Positions 41,966 to 53,484 of a stretch of 64,000 nucleotides of DNA are shown piece after piece. The position numbers and the translations under genes are program-made. The stretch is from positions 15,137,501 to 15,201,500 of the forward strand of contig NC_088303.1 in assembly GCF_032854445.1 (NCBI RefSeq), read 5' to 3'. Below the pieces are notes generated by a model that worked only from the letters and a program-made list of their open reading frames with translations, was not told where the DNA came from and did no database searches. Source of the stretch: Liolophura sinensis (Eukaryota > Mollusca > Polyplacophora > Chitonida > Chitonidae). How positions within the stretch are numbered: position 1 is the first letter of the stretch; the number at the start of each line of letters is the position of its first letter.

Positions 41966-42104
41966 CTAATTGCTTCGGTGTTTAATAAAACCGGTCATAA
42001 CGTTATAATAACGTCAAAGGTAACAAAGCTTTTTCAGTTATACAGAGGTTTAATGGCTTCAAGTACATGTGTATTCTTTTTTCATATTTCTAAAAGTCAG
42101 TATT

Positions 42105-42400
42105 TTACAGAAGGTTGGAAACTATGAACATGGCAACTGCGACGATCAGCTGATGGCCACTCCCTGTACGTCCATTGCCGTTCGGCTGATTGAACACATC
42201 TCCCTTTACTACTTCATCATTGCAGCGGTCACTGGTGCAGTAGCATTGTCGGTACTTAAATGTGCCAAATGTCACTCCAGCAAGTGTCGGCAGATCTATC
42301 TTTTCGTCCGGTGTGTCGCTGTCTGTACAACCAGGTAGGCTGGAGATAGCGACAAAGCAGGACCTTTGGACTGTTGTGTATCTGTACGATTTTCCAAAAT
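42105..42400 (-). CDS. Ly6 gene exon 3 (terminal)
   Basis: Acceptor 'aattgctttgtcag'. Two bases complete a Tyr codon, then FGKSYRYTTVQRSCF to …FIVSNLL and TAA at 42107-42105. It holds the second half of the three-finger fold and the GPI signal. Confidence 0.88.
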
Positions 42401-43911
42401 CTGACAAAGCAATTAGAATAATTAATGCGTGAACATCTTTATTATGGGTATATTTGTGAAAAGCAATTTTCCGTCATTCGTTCAGAGTTTCTATGTCTTG
42501 GTATAAACATAATACCAAGACAAGCACAACGTGGAATGTATGCCGAATTTTTGAATTCAGTATTAAACAGCAACGAAATGAACTACAATCATCGAATTAA
42601 CATTCTGTACATATGTACATAGTTCCACGTCTGATTGTAAGCATTCACATATGACCTATTGAAACTGTAGTCCAAATAAGGCAGTTACATGTTAACATGT
42701 GTTCTTATCGTTATGGTAACAACTTTTGTTGCAATTGATAGAATAAATATAACTATAATAATCAATTAATATTTATTAATTTAATTAAGACAAGAAGACA
42801 ACGAAATTAAAACGGCTTAGCCCAAACATATACTTTTTGATCCAACAGTACGAAGAACATTATATAATTCTATGATTAATAATGGATGTTCTCACAAGTG
42901 TAAGAGGTCTGGCCGATTAGCAGGTAACAAGAGCTGTTGTACCCTAATTCATTCTGGTCACACTCGATTAGGTTCTCCTGGGAGGGGTCACATGAAAGGT
43001 CAGAGCCGAAGTTTAAGCCAGAGTTGAATCCAGTACAGGAGTAGCACTGCAAACCTGTAGGAGACAAGATTGCATAAAAAGAGATCACATACTTTTAGAG
43101 CAAAAACTGAGGATATAGCTTTACACTGAGAGACTCTTTCTTCTTACTTGTCGCTGTCTCGATTGGCGCTTAGCACTGACAGATGAGAGCAAGTAAACAG
43201 AACTAGCTGCTCCAGTGTCAAAAAAATAATGTGACTGGGTGGGGTGTCATGTCTGGTGCGTTCAGCGTGATACTTCAGTGGCTTGTACATTGGCGACATC
43301 GACTCGCCCTGCCACAAGAAAACACAGCATTCGAACACGCACCTACTGACTCCTCGTGGTCATATGACTGAAAAAAATTTTAAGTAGGACGTAAAACCCC
43401 AGACATACATTTTCCTCTGGAAAGCATCCTACCTAACATTAATTTACAGCCCTTATAACATTAACGTCCGTGTTGTATTTGAGGTAACAGTTTACATTCA
43501 TTTGATATATTCATGTATAACGCCATATTCAAAGAATTTTTATACTTAATTCATGGCGGTGAGTTGCAAGAGTGAGGAAATCGGATTTTATATTTAACGG
43601 TAGCAAAGATGTTTATTTAATGACATTATTAGGATTAGTTTTAATGTTAATTAATTCAAATTTAATTAATTTAATGTAATAAATGGAATTTTCTTCTGTT
43701 TATGTATACCTTGGACACGGAATTAGAATGCATACTGTTACATTTTTATTTTCACCTGACTTCTTTCATGTGCCGCGCACTTGGCAATTATATCAAATTT
43801 ATCCTCTGCAAGCTAGCAGCTATCAGAACAACGTTTTAACAAACCTGCTGTTGAGGACACGCTTATGCAAACAATGTACACAAGAACCAGGAAACAACTG
43901 TTGGCATTCAT
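42105..43911 (-). CDS. GPI-anchored Ly6/uPAR (three-finger) domain protein
   Basis: Three coding exons splice in phase to about 173 residues. Residues 1-22 form a signal peptide (MNANSCFLVLVYIVCISVSSTA). The mature chain opens with LQCYSC, the hallmark start of a Ly6 domain, continues with further cysteines (DLSCDPSQ, IECDQNE, SSCYLL, RSCFVAI, PGCTD) and ends with CYCTSDRCND, which matches the terminal CC..CN signature. A hydrophilic spacer and a hydrophobic C-terminus (HQLIVAVAMFIVSNLL) fit a GPI-attachment signal. Such proteins sit on the outer membrane face and act as receptors or modulators of receptors; the partner cannot be told. An NSS sequon (residues ~62-64) is a likely N-glycosylation site. 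The 5' UTR may be spliced, since a strong acceptor ('cttttattttcag') lies about 40 bases upstream of the ATG. Confidence 0.88.
42896..43054 (-). CDS. Ly6 gene exon 2
   Basis: 159 bases. Acceptor 'cttgtctcctacag', donor 'gtgaga'. Two bases complete a Gly codon, followed by LQCYSCTGFNSGLNF to …LLIGQTSYT. A phase 1 intron just before the LQC start is typical of Ly6 genes. Confidence 0.88.
43147..43410 (+). mobile_element. SINE-B2 copy, plus orientation, in Ly6 intron 1
   Basis: 'ggcgcttagcactgacag', 'gagagcaagtaaacagaact', 'gggtggggtgtcatgtctgg', 'gcgtgatacttc', 'gactcgccctgccacaagaa', then the tail 'ggtcatatgactgaaaaaa' and 'aggacgtaaaaccccaga'. It lies antisense to the Ly6 gene. Confidence 0.88.
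43845..43911 (-). CDS. Ly6 gene exon 1 (signal peptide)
   Basis: ATG at 43911-43909, context 'ccggaagATGA'. It encodes 22 codons and one base, then the donor 'gtttgt'. The peptide is MNANSCFLVLVYIVCIS…, a clear signal peptide. Joining to exon 2 gives Gly-Leu-Gln-Cys. Confidence 0.82.
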
Positions 43912-44006
43912 CTTCCGGGTAAATAAAGGAGGTATGGAGAGTTCTGAAAATAAAAGTACAAAAAATACTAGACTTAAAGTATGCTAAAGACGCACTAATT
44001 TTATTG

Positions 44007-44112
44007 CACATTTTAACTGCTAATCGCTGGATTCTTTCTCTGTCACATTTTAACTGCTGACCGGTGGATCGCTTATCACATTTTAGTTGCTGACCACTGG
44101 GTGCTTGAATTT
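44007..44112. repeat. Three diverged ~35-bp repeats upstream of the Ly6 gene
   Basis: 'cacattttaactgct', 'cacattttaactgctgacc' and 'cacattttagttgctgacc' start at 44007, 44044 and 44077. They lie 100-200 bases upstream of the Ly6 start codon on its 5' side. Confidence 0.8.
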
Positions 44113-44224
44113 CTATATCGTGGTTTATAGTCCGTGAAACATCCATCAGGGAATTATCGGAAGTTCATCTGGTTTGTCCGCTAAGGAGATATAAACTCTA
44201 AAGTTAGGTTTGACTTGTTCATAT

Positions 44225-44395
44225 TAATTTATTTCATTTTGATTTAGTATTGAATAACGCCATAACGGTAATTTCATCACGTACAATATGGCGGTCAGCT
44301 TCATTGGTGGGTAAAACCGGAGTGCCAGGTGTAAACCACCGATCTGTGACAAGTTACTAACGAACTTTCCCACGTGTGACGTAAGGCACCATTTG
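44225..44395 (-). mobile_element. Diverged SINE-A-like element, minus orientation
   Basis: 'attgaataacgccataac', 'aatatggcggtcagcttca', 'gacaagttactaacgaactt' and 'cccacgtgtgacgtaaggc' fit the family order with many differences. Confidence 0.55.
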
Positions 44396-46689
44396 AAGTG
44401 ATGGTGATGGGGAGATCTAGAAAATACCTGTCTAAGGCCGCTTTTGAACCCTTACTTAGTTTGTTACAATATGGCATACTTTTCTTCTCTTTACGTTTTA
44501 GACAGACTATAGTGATTCAGACAGGTACAGCGTACATTGATCTATTGTATAAAGGCAGCCATAACAGCCATGCGGAATGAAGAGCCATTGGTACCTGCAA
44601 TTTCAGATTCTCGGGATTTTTTACCTGACAGAATTTTATTGCATGAATTTGTGAAAATCTTTCCCACACATGTTGCGTTTCCCTCACAGCAAGTAGTAAA
44701 CAAGAAGCAAAAACCCTTAGATGTAATACACCATATCATTTTCGATCAAACCCTAGCTGTAAATGGTATATGGATAGTGAAGAACGGCTTTATCTAGTTC
44801 GATAACGGCCTTGCGTCAGGTAGATTGTGAGGAACGTGGCAAAAAGCCGTAGTTTCTGCCGCCCACAGATCTGCCTGATTGATTCGGCGTCATATAACAT
44901 ATCGAAAACATATTTTAACAAGAAATTAAACACCATTTTAATAGAGAAATAGATAAATGTTGTTTACAACTTGTACGTTCAAATGCGCACACTGATATCA
45001 CTAACTGTCTGCTTTTGAAAATCCTCAGCCGACATGTAGTTTGAGTGGCATTTCATAACAAGAAATTAATTTTTTAAAAACTGCCATCAAGACCTGTTCC
45101 AGGATAGAGATATTTTAACGAATAAAGTAAGACCGGTTATAAGCCATGATGACGTGTTAGTCAGTTTTTCAGCTTGTGGTTTGAGCAATGAATATTTGTA
45201 GCAGTTTAAATGTTTTTCTTACCAGAAATGTCGTTCGTCTTGGTTATCGTTGGGAGCGTCTACATGTACCTTAACAATTCCGTATGATTTACGTTCTGGA
45301 GATGTTGAGGACGTTTGTGATCTTTTTGAGTTTACTGAGCATCTATCATTTCTATACTGGAAATTACTTATTCACGCATGAGAACAGCTTTTACATCTGT
45401 GGCAGTCTAAAAGGTTTTCCAGTCTTTGAACATTTTAATGCTGCCGATACTCTAAGGAAGCGGAAAGTTTCTATGAACTTTAACCTGGACTAGTCTTTAT
45501 TCTCATTTCCTGCATGGGTGACATTTCCATGGATCGAGTACTGCCCTTTCTTAACCTAGCATGTCACGTGACATGTCACATGATTTAGAAGGTCTTTCTG
45601 CAAAATCTGCGGATCACTGATTCGTCATTATAGACAAAATGGGGCGGACTTCAAAATCTTTGGAAAAGGCAAGTTATATAAAGTTTGAAGCATTACATGG
45701 TCAACATGGCATGGATATAGTGTAAGACAACATCAAATGGTCGTATTTTTCACAAGATAGCGCCGATCAACATATGTATACTACAATGTACACAGAATTT
45801 GGGCTCTTTCAGTATTGCGAGACCTAGTTTTATAGAGTACCAAAACTTCGCTCTGATACAGTTATCCAAAGTTGTAAATTTATTTATATAGATCGATATA
45901 TCAGTATAGTACATATAAAAAGCGTAGTAGAGGAGATGCGGTTGGGGACCGTGTCCTTATTCATACAGTAAGCCAGCCTCTGCGATTTGATAAATGTTCG
46001 ACTGAAACTCCAGTGCAGACATATAATTCATGTCACATTTACTCAAAGCATTTTTCTATCCATCATTCAATTCTCATACTAACTATGCCATGCTAGGATA
46101 TGAAGGAGCTTGTATTAATTTGCATTACAAACAGTGGATATAAACAAACAACTGTTACATATCACAATCCAATCTAAATAATCGCTTTATCTTTTTTTTA
46201 TCTTTTTTCCAGAATTAATGCTCTTTATCATTTCGGTGATGTCTTCATATTTGTACTTAGTCATTTTTATAAAATCTACAGGCACAGTTATACTCGAAAC
46301 TCCCCTAACTTATTGTAAAATGCCTGTATTAAATTATCGAAATTAACAACAATTAAGGACGGCATATACTCTCTTATAGAACATCCAGTCGCTTAGAGAG
46401 CCTGGAGAAAAGTCCGTCCACTATGTACATGTATAACACAAGGGTAGGAATATTCTTAAAAATGTCATATTTTGTCCCATTTCTGAGACTGAAAGTGTGT
46501 AATCTCAGGGTAAAAATGGTTTTATGAAAAACATGTAGCAAAAAATGTGATACCTTAACTTGACCACATCTTGTATCAGTGGTCTGCAACCTGTCATCTT
46601 GAAAAGTGAAATTATCAAACGCCATTATAGATTGTTTCGTATCTTGCCCTCAAGGAATGGCTTTTGTAAGTCGGTATTTTGGAGTAGTT
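44396..46689. other. No gene recognised
   Basis: Short open frames only (e.g. 44537-44797, 86 residues without a recognisable domain). Contains the E-box palindrome at 45560-45575. Confidence 0.45.
45560..45575. promoter_or_regulatory. 16-bp palindrome with CACGTG core
   Basis: CATGTCACGTGACATG is perfectly self-complementary. It contains GTCACGTGAC, the consensus bound by MITF/TFE-type bHLH-zip factors in animals (CLEAR/M-box). No gene start is recognised nearby, so function is unproven. Confidence 0.4.
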
Positions 46690-47545
46690 TGGGAAGTAGC
46701 CAGCAGTTTAAAGCGTAGCCAGTAGTTTGAAGAGTATCTAGTAGTTTGAAGAGTAGTCAGTAGTTTGACGAATAGCTAGTAGCTTGAGGGAAGACAGTAC
46801 TTGAAGAGTAACCAGTAGTTTGAAGAGTAGTCAGCAGTTTGAAGCGTAGCCAGTAGTTTGAAGAGTAACTAGTAGTTTGAAGAGTAGTCAGTAGTTCGAC
46901 GAATAGCTAGTAGCTTGAGGAAAGACAGTACTTGAAGAGTAACCAGTAGTTTGAAGAGTAGCCAGCAGTTTGAAGCGTAGCCAGTAGTTTGAAGAGTAAC
47001 TAGTAGTTTGAAGAGTAGTCAGTAGTTTGACGAATAGCTAGTAGCTTGAGGAAAGACAGTACTTGAAGAGTAACCAGTAGTTTGAAGAGTAGCCAGTAGT
47101 TTGAAGAGTAGCTAGTACCTTGAAGAATACATGTAGCCAGTAACATGAAGTACCTTTAAGAGTAGCCAGTAGTTTCAGTATTAGTCAGCAGCTTGAGAGG
47201 TAGTCAGTAGTTTGAAGATTAGCCAGTACCTTAAAGAATATATGTAGCCAGTAGGGTGCAAGTTAGTCAGTAACTTGACGAGTAGCCATTAGTTTGAAGA
47301 TTAGTCAGTTGTTTGAGGAATAGGGAGTAGTTTGCAGTGTAGCCATTAGTTTGAAGAATAACCAGTGATTTGAAAAGTAGCCAGCAGTTTAAAGAGTACC
47401 CAGTAGCTTGAAGCGTAGACAGTGGCTTGAAGATTAGTCAGTAGGTTGAAGACTAGCCAGTAATTTGAAGTGTAGCCAGTAGTTTAAAGAGTAGCCAGTA
47501 GCTTAAAGAGCAGCCAGTTTTTTTAAATTTGCCAGTAGTTTGAGG
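46690..47545. repeat. ~18-20-bp minisatellite with a 131-bp higher-order unit
   Basis: The monomer is close to 'gtagccagtagtttgaagag'. In the left half, a block starting 'gcagttt.aagcgtagccag' recurs at 46703, 46834 and 46965, i.e. every 131 bases, with 'gacgaatagctagtagcttg' and 'aaagacagtacttgaagag' at fixed places inside. From about 47110 the monomers are irregular. Confidence 0.92.
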
Positions 47546-47875
47546 AGCTAAAGAGAGTGCGGAATAAACCAAAGACCATTGCCACGTATACCTGACAAAC
47601 CTCCTTACTTCAAGCTACGAAGCAGCGAAAGATGACTTCGAATGAACGACCTCATTGGTCAGTTTTTAACAGTAGCAGCAAATCAGCATATTAACCACCT
47701 GAGCCTGTGGCTGAGCCTCTCTGATATTAAAGCTATCAGTTATATCATGCCAGACGTAAAACATATCGGTACATACCGTCGTAAACTTGTAGCGGTGTAA
47801 GTCTGGTTTTGTTCGGTAATTGTTTTAGTCAGGCTTTATAATGTAAAGTTTTAGCATATGGTACCGGTTCTTTAA
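47546..47875. other. No gene recognised
   Basis: Unique sequence between the minisatellite and a SINE. Nothing seen. Confidence 0.5.
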
Positions 47876-47985
47876 TATTTATTTATTTATTTGATTGGTG
47901 TTTTGCGCCGTACTTAAGAATATTTCACTTATACGACGGCGGCCAGCATTATGGGGGCGGAAACCGGGCACAGCCCGGGGCAAGG
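47876..47985 (-). mobile_element. SINE-A copy, minus orientation, truncated
   Basis: 'tttatttatttatttgattg', 'gtgttttgcgccgtactta', 'agaatatttcacttatacga', 'cggcggccagcattatgg' and 'ggcacagcccgggg'. The head is missing. Confidence 0.9.
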
Positions 47986-48628
47986 TTCATTAATACTTTT
48001 GGCTTTTGGCTTCGCATCGCGAATGACGATGGTCACTTCATGATATGACAATGGGTATGGCAGCTTTTAACCTTTACAGTCGTCAGTGTTTTGGTGGGTA
48101 TTGGTTAAAATGTGGGAGAACGTATACACAACAGAGTAAATGTCTTTCGTGCGACCTTGGGTGTACAAAACAGCCATCTTTGTCTCTTGGCTGTGTGCCT
48201 GTCTCTGCATGCACTGTGCAGACATTCAGAGCAAATTGTCAGCGTGAAAATCTAAATCTCTTTTATGCATTGTTTTAATTATCCGCCTGCTTGTCAGCTA
48301 ATTAAATAACGATACTTTTTTCTCACTGTCCTGCGATAAGTTGTTCCATTTCCCATTTAAATTGTTTTCAAGGATAAAGATACAAGCCGGCCGCAGATGG
48401 CACACTTGTGAGCCCAGTGCCGTTGTATCCGCTGCCGATCATAAAAACCTGTATCACTTGAATCCTAGTGTCTTAATAAACTGACGAAATTACTTTTACC
48501 TGTATGTGAAAGACGACTATAATGTCAGTAGTTTTGATAAAAACCCCGCCATATATTTCTCCCGAACCACTGTCTCTATATCATTAGCGCGGTCATCATA
48601 ATTTTATGTACGACTGCAATCGACATCA
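47986..48628. other. No gene recognised
   Basis: An open frame at 48045-48278 (77 residues, Cys-rich, e.g. CLSCDLGC) has no acceptor, donor or signal peptide that would support it. Confidence 0.4.
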
Positions 48629-48785
48629 TGTGGCGAGGTCATCTTCAAATGAAGAAATCTTCAAGTATTCCAAAGTTATCTGTATGCGAGGCCATCTTCA
48701 GGTGAGGTCATCTTTTAGAGAAGTCATGTTTAAGTGAAGTTATCTTCAAGTGAGGTCGTATTCAAACGAGGTAATCTTGAAGTGA
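48629..48785. repeat. Degenerate 16-19-bp repeat ('gaggtcatcttcaag')
   Basis: Repeated variants of '(t)gaggtcatcttcaagtga' including 'gaggccatcttcagg' and 'gaagttatcttcaag'. Confidence 0.75.
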
Positions 48786-48849
48786 GTTGTCTCTTTTCCT
48801 TGAGCTACTATACTTTTTCTTGTACTACAATGTCTGTCTCCAGGTGGAG

Positions 48850-48945
48850 ATAGACACGGAAATTCAAACCCCATATACACGGAAATTAAAAAGCGATATA
48901 CACGGAAATTCAAACGTGATATACACGGAAATTTAATCCTGATAT
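48850..48945. repeat. ~26-bp repeat, four copies
   Basis: 'atacacggaaattcaaac' and close variants recur at about 26-base spacing. Confidence 0.85.
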
Positions 48946-49419
48946 TACAAAGATTATAGTAGTTAGATAAGGTAAACATGCTTGACCAAGCCCACTACTA
49001 TTTAACCCGGCATTATTTGTAAAAAAAAAGAAAAGCTTCAGTTGTTATTTTAAAGCATGATAAAATAAATAAGGTTTTTAAGTATATTTACCTGTAGACA
49101 TCTTTCTGTATATTAAAATCCCGGTAGTTTTAATACCCTGGGGTTTGATATAGGGATCAAGAGCAGGGTATAACAGGGTGAGGTTTGGAACATTTTTCCA
49201 TTTCTAAACAGGAAAACAAACGCTCTTATTCAGAATTTTTATGTGCCCCCAATTTTTTACCCCATAAGAGAGTATAGATGGAATTATTTCCAATGACAAT
49301 GAAACACAGATATAGTTAAAATTATCAAAGATCATTCCTGTCCTGTTTTAGTGTTCCTCAAAGGCAAGCATACTTTTTTGTACAACACCCCAGATGTACG
49401 CCCTATTGAGTGAGAGAGT

Positions 49420-49452
49420 GAGTGCTTGGGGTTTAACGTCGTACTTACGTCC
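49420..49452 (-). mobile_element. SINE-B tail fragment
   Basis: 'gtgcttggggtttaacgtcg' plus 'tacttac' is identical to the tail of the SINE-B copies. The rest is absent. Confidence 0.7.
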
Positions 49453-49589
49453 TATTGAAGTCCACCTCATACAACACCAGATGTTGAAAGGACTGGAGTT
49501 TTATTTTGGCCTAAACTTGTGTCCGTGTTTTTGATTCAAGTGGAGTGTGCAACGTGGTTCCAACCCTTTCATGAATACTTCCCGGTGTC

Positions 49590-50325
<736 letters not shown>

Positions 50326-50444
50326 TATATATACCTATATATAAATATTATGTAAACACTTAATATTATTCTGTGTTTATCTCATTATATTTACTTTTTT
50401 CCGTCTTCTGTATTTTATTTTTTTTCTTTATGTCACATGGCCTG

Positions 50445-50576
50445 ATCCAGCCAGGTCCATCGATAGCGCTGGACTTGGAGGCCTTCATGAACGGAGGGAG
50501 AGAGCTGTTCGAGGACCTGAAAAATCTCATCAAGTTAAACAGAACCATGGCCAGCGACTTTTTCGACAAAATGGAC

Positions 50577-50579
<3 letters not shown>
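50445..50579 (+). other. Orphan exon-like coding segment
   Basis: After an acceptor-like 'cctgatccag' the frame reads SIALDLEAFMNGGRELFEDL, then KNLIKLNRTMASDFFDKMDL, with balanced codon use and higher GC than either side. It stops being sequence-complex exactly where a (TA)n tract begins (50580). No donor is visible, and the family is not recognised. It may be a fragment of an exon whose 3' end was replaced or interrupted by the microsatellite. Confidence 0.4.

Positions 50580-50666
<87 letters not shown>
50580..50666. repeat. (TA)n microsatellite
   Basis: About 43 uninterrupted TA dinucleotides directly abutting the coding-like segment 50445-50579. Confidence 0.95.
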
Positions 50667-50669
<3 letters not shown>

Positions 50670-50879
50670 ACTGTGACGAATATGATAATATGCGGTATTT
50701 CATGCACTTTTGTTTACATACCCTACGAGAACTTAAATTTTTCTTCATACAATCTGATGGTTCGCATTTTCCCCCTGCAAATGATGGTGTATCCTAAAGT
50801 GTTCATTCTCATAAAAATACAAGACTTTATTTTACATTCTTTGCATTCTTTCTGTGTATTGCATTGTGTCCCTTTTGGA

Positions 50880-51146
50880 GATCAGGTCGCGGTCTAGTGG
50901 TTAAATGTGCATGTATTTGAATTGGGGAAACACCTGAGGTGCCGCTTCAAATCCGGCCATCGGCAGGGAATTTTTCGATTCTCCTGCTCTCCCTGAATGT
51001 TCGTCAGTAACTTGTCAAAGATCACCACAGGCATTCCATCCATAATACTGACCGCCATCGTGGAGTATTCTTGAGTATAGCGTTAAACCATAATGAAAAC
51101 GGAAACCCACGAGCATCCGCAGGTTTAATCAAATAAATAAATAAAA
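50880..51146 (+). mobile_element. SINE-A-related element with a different tRNA head
   Basis: The head 'gtcgcggtctagtggttaaa' resembles a tRNA A box. 'gcttcaaatccggcc' resembles a B box. The body shares 'gtcagtaacttgtcaaagat' and 'cataatactgaccgccatcg' with diverged copies. The end reads 'attcttgagtatagcgtta' and finishes in 'aatcaaataaataaataaaa'. A piece of a second copy ('cccacgagcatccgcaggtt') is embedded near the end, suggesting a nested or recombined insertion. Confidence 0.7.
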
Positions 51147-51319
51147 CCCTTTTATACACAGACCTTGGTGACAAAGAATTTTGATTGAGATGTGATAATT
51201 TGTTTGAAAATAGATATCTTGTATTAAAGTGTTAAGCAGATATTCCAGTCTGATCCCCCAATCTATAACCTTCACAATCCATTCACTTTTAACGCTTTTC
51301 TTGCGAAATAGATACGTAC

Positions 51320-51379
51320 ATGTCACAATGTTTTCCTGTCCATGGTGACGCGTCTCGAAGCTGAAGTGACCTTTGCCCT
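51320..51379 (-). other. Possible orphan exon
   Basis: 60 bases between an acceptor-like 'ttcattgccag' and a donor-like 'gtacgt' on the minus strand. The open reading is GKGHFSFETRHHGQENIVT. The pattern loosely resembles a beta strand of IRS/DOK-type PTB domains ('G.FTFQTR.G..I'), but it is too short for a secure call, and no partner exon is visible. Confidence 0.25.
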
Positions 51380-52544
51380 CTGGCAATGAATGAGTAATAT
51401 TGGTGCGAGATGCATGTGCCGTGACATCACGCCCAAGAGCAAGGTTTTCATGTCACCACGTCATGCTTCACGTCAAGCCTATCATTTTGACCACAAACTA
51501 ACGATGACATGCGGAACTGTGAATTTAAACATGAAATCTGTTCCTTAACTAATTACATTTAGCAGAAAAGTGAAGTTAATTTTGGTGATAAAGTATGCAC
51601 ACTATAATATACAGATCTCTAAATCCGGGACTCGGATATATCCAAGTAGGCCTAAAGTAGAGACAGTGGTTTCTCTGTGTCCAGGAGGCTAATGGATATG
51701 GTTTATGACTTATTCTTGAATTACTCAGCCATAATAGTGGTGTTCATGGTTAAATGCCCGCCCAGACACAAAATGAATCTTCCAATTTCTGACCAGCCAT
51801 ATGTATATGTTCTAGAGCATGGTCAAGCTGGATTGTCTCCGCCTCAACGTAGAGATGCGTGTCATTTGCTTTGTGAGGTGTAGTAAGTTTAATCTGGTGA
51901 GAGTATATAATCAGTTTTCATTTATTCATTTAATTGTTTTTCTTTTTTTTTTCTTTTTTTCAAGCCGTGCTCAGAAAGGGATTTTAGTCGCACCTCCCGA
52001 CAGATCATGCTTTCTTTATGCACAATGCCTCGCTCCTGTTTGGGACTATATGCCTCATCCCCTGAAAGAACAAAACTGGAAATAAAATAATTTCTACTAG
52101 ACGCGTACTGAGTCATAACAATGGCTGAAGGCGTTATTTGTTTGCTGATGTTTGGCCATAATTGTTAGACAAAAAATCGCAGAAAGCCAGGTGATAATTT
52201 TGCCCAATCGGAGCATCGCTGGTTTGCTGCTTCTTTACACCGGATGCTGAGGAAAGGTGATATAAAAAACATTCCATCGTAGGCGATGACAAACTAGTAA
52301 GGCCTGGACAATTACATGACATTATGAGGTTAACTGACTGACCCAGTATCGGCATATGTTTGCAGACGATTATGTTGTCAGGGTGGAAATATGATAGAAA
52401 TTATATCGAAGTTTATTTACAGGCTGGGTGATCGAATCTATGTTGCTGTGCATTACCGTTTTGTGGTACAGCATCAATCTCTATACGTTACACGTCGTAC
52501 TTTTCGACTTCATTTTTGTCGACAAAGTTTCACTGTTGATTTTA
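51380..52544. other. No gene recognised
   Basis: Unique sequence. 52150-52200 shares 'gaca..aattatgg.c' context with 54410-54440 (opposite-strand landmark 'gtc(c)(t/g)aacaattatggg'), probably a diverged dispersed repeat. No exon supported. Confidence 0.4.
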
Positions 52545-52760
52545 TTTTATTTATTTTGTTGTTGGTTAACGCCGAACTCAAGAATTTTCCACCAATGCCA
52601 TGTCGGCCAGTTTTATTGGTCTAAGAGAAGTGGCCTTCAAGGACGTTTAGACAACTTAAACGGCCACACAAGCTTCTTAGACCGAGTGTGAGAGAATTAA
52701 CAAATTCCGTGTCCAATTAAGGTCACTTTTGAACCCGCACCAAGGATGTTCTAGCTGTTG
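52545..52760 (-). mobile_element. Diverged SINE-A-related element, minus orientation
   Basis: 'ttgttggttaacgccgaac', 'tcaagaattttccaccaatg', 'catgtcggccagttttattgg', ending with 'ggtcacttttgaacccgcac', a likely reversed B-box region. Confidence 0.6.
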
Positions 52761-53484
52761 AAAAGCAATTGTCTTTCACCCCAATTGTCTTTATTGCAAG
52801 TGCTACCATTGGTAATGTGTGAACGCGTTTAAAGTTAAACAATATTTAGTACCCCATAATACACCACACAGATAAATCAGTGAAAAAAATATCACCAGAG
52901 AGAAAGCTGCAGGTATTGGCGGTTAGGAGTTGTCTCCCTTATAACGAACAAATGCGTTACAAATAAATGTAACGCATGTAGGCCTAGGTATAGTACACCA
53001 TACTGGTAGATCAGTGATTGAACTCATTGACAACTAGACATTTGTCTGAAAGACAAGTAATGTTGTGTGGTCCGAGTCAAGCATGGGCTAACATATTTAG
53101 CACATGCCATCTTTTTCGAGCAACAAAGTATCAAGCCCAACAATTGTACTACAAAAAATATAGCTTTCACAGACCATGGGCACTACAGGGAAGTCCGGTC
53201 GTTTGATTGGTTGAGCGCGGGGAGAAAAAGTACCATATGTGTTAAATAATGATAACATTTATGTATGATTGTGCGTATTCTACTACTTCTGAATACTGTA
53301 GCATGATGAAGTCTGTGAATCAACTTACCACGGATACGTGGGAAAATGTTTATGTGGGTGGTGTAAATTCGTGGATACCGCGAATAAAAAAAAAATAATA
53401 ATAAAAATATATCTGCTTATAGCCATCGAGCCAATTATTTATTTATTCATTCATTTATTTACTTATTTGATTATATAGTATGTA
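52761..53484. other. No gene recognised
   Basis: Unique sequence with an A-tract at 53386-53398. No exon supported. Confidence 0.45.

Noticed and set aside
44537-44797. 86-codon plus-strand open frame
   Set aside because: No recognisable feature; overlapped by a minus-strand open frame.
48045-48278. Cys-rich 77-codon open frame
   Set aside because: Cysteine spacing matches no domain I know, and there is no signal peptide or splice site.
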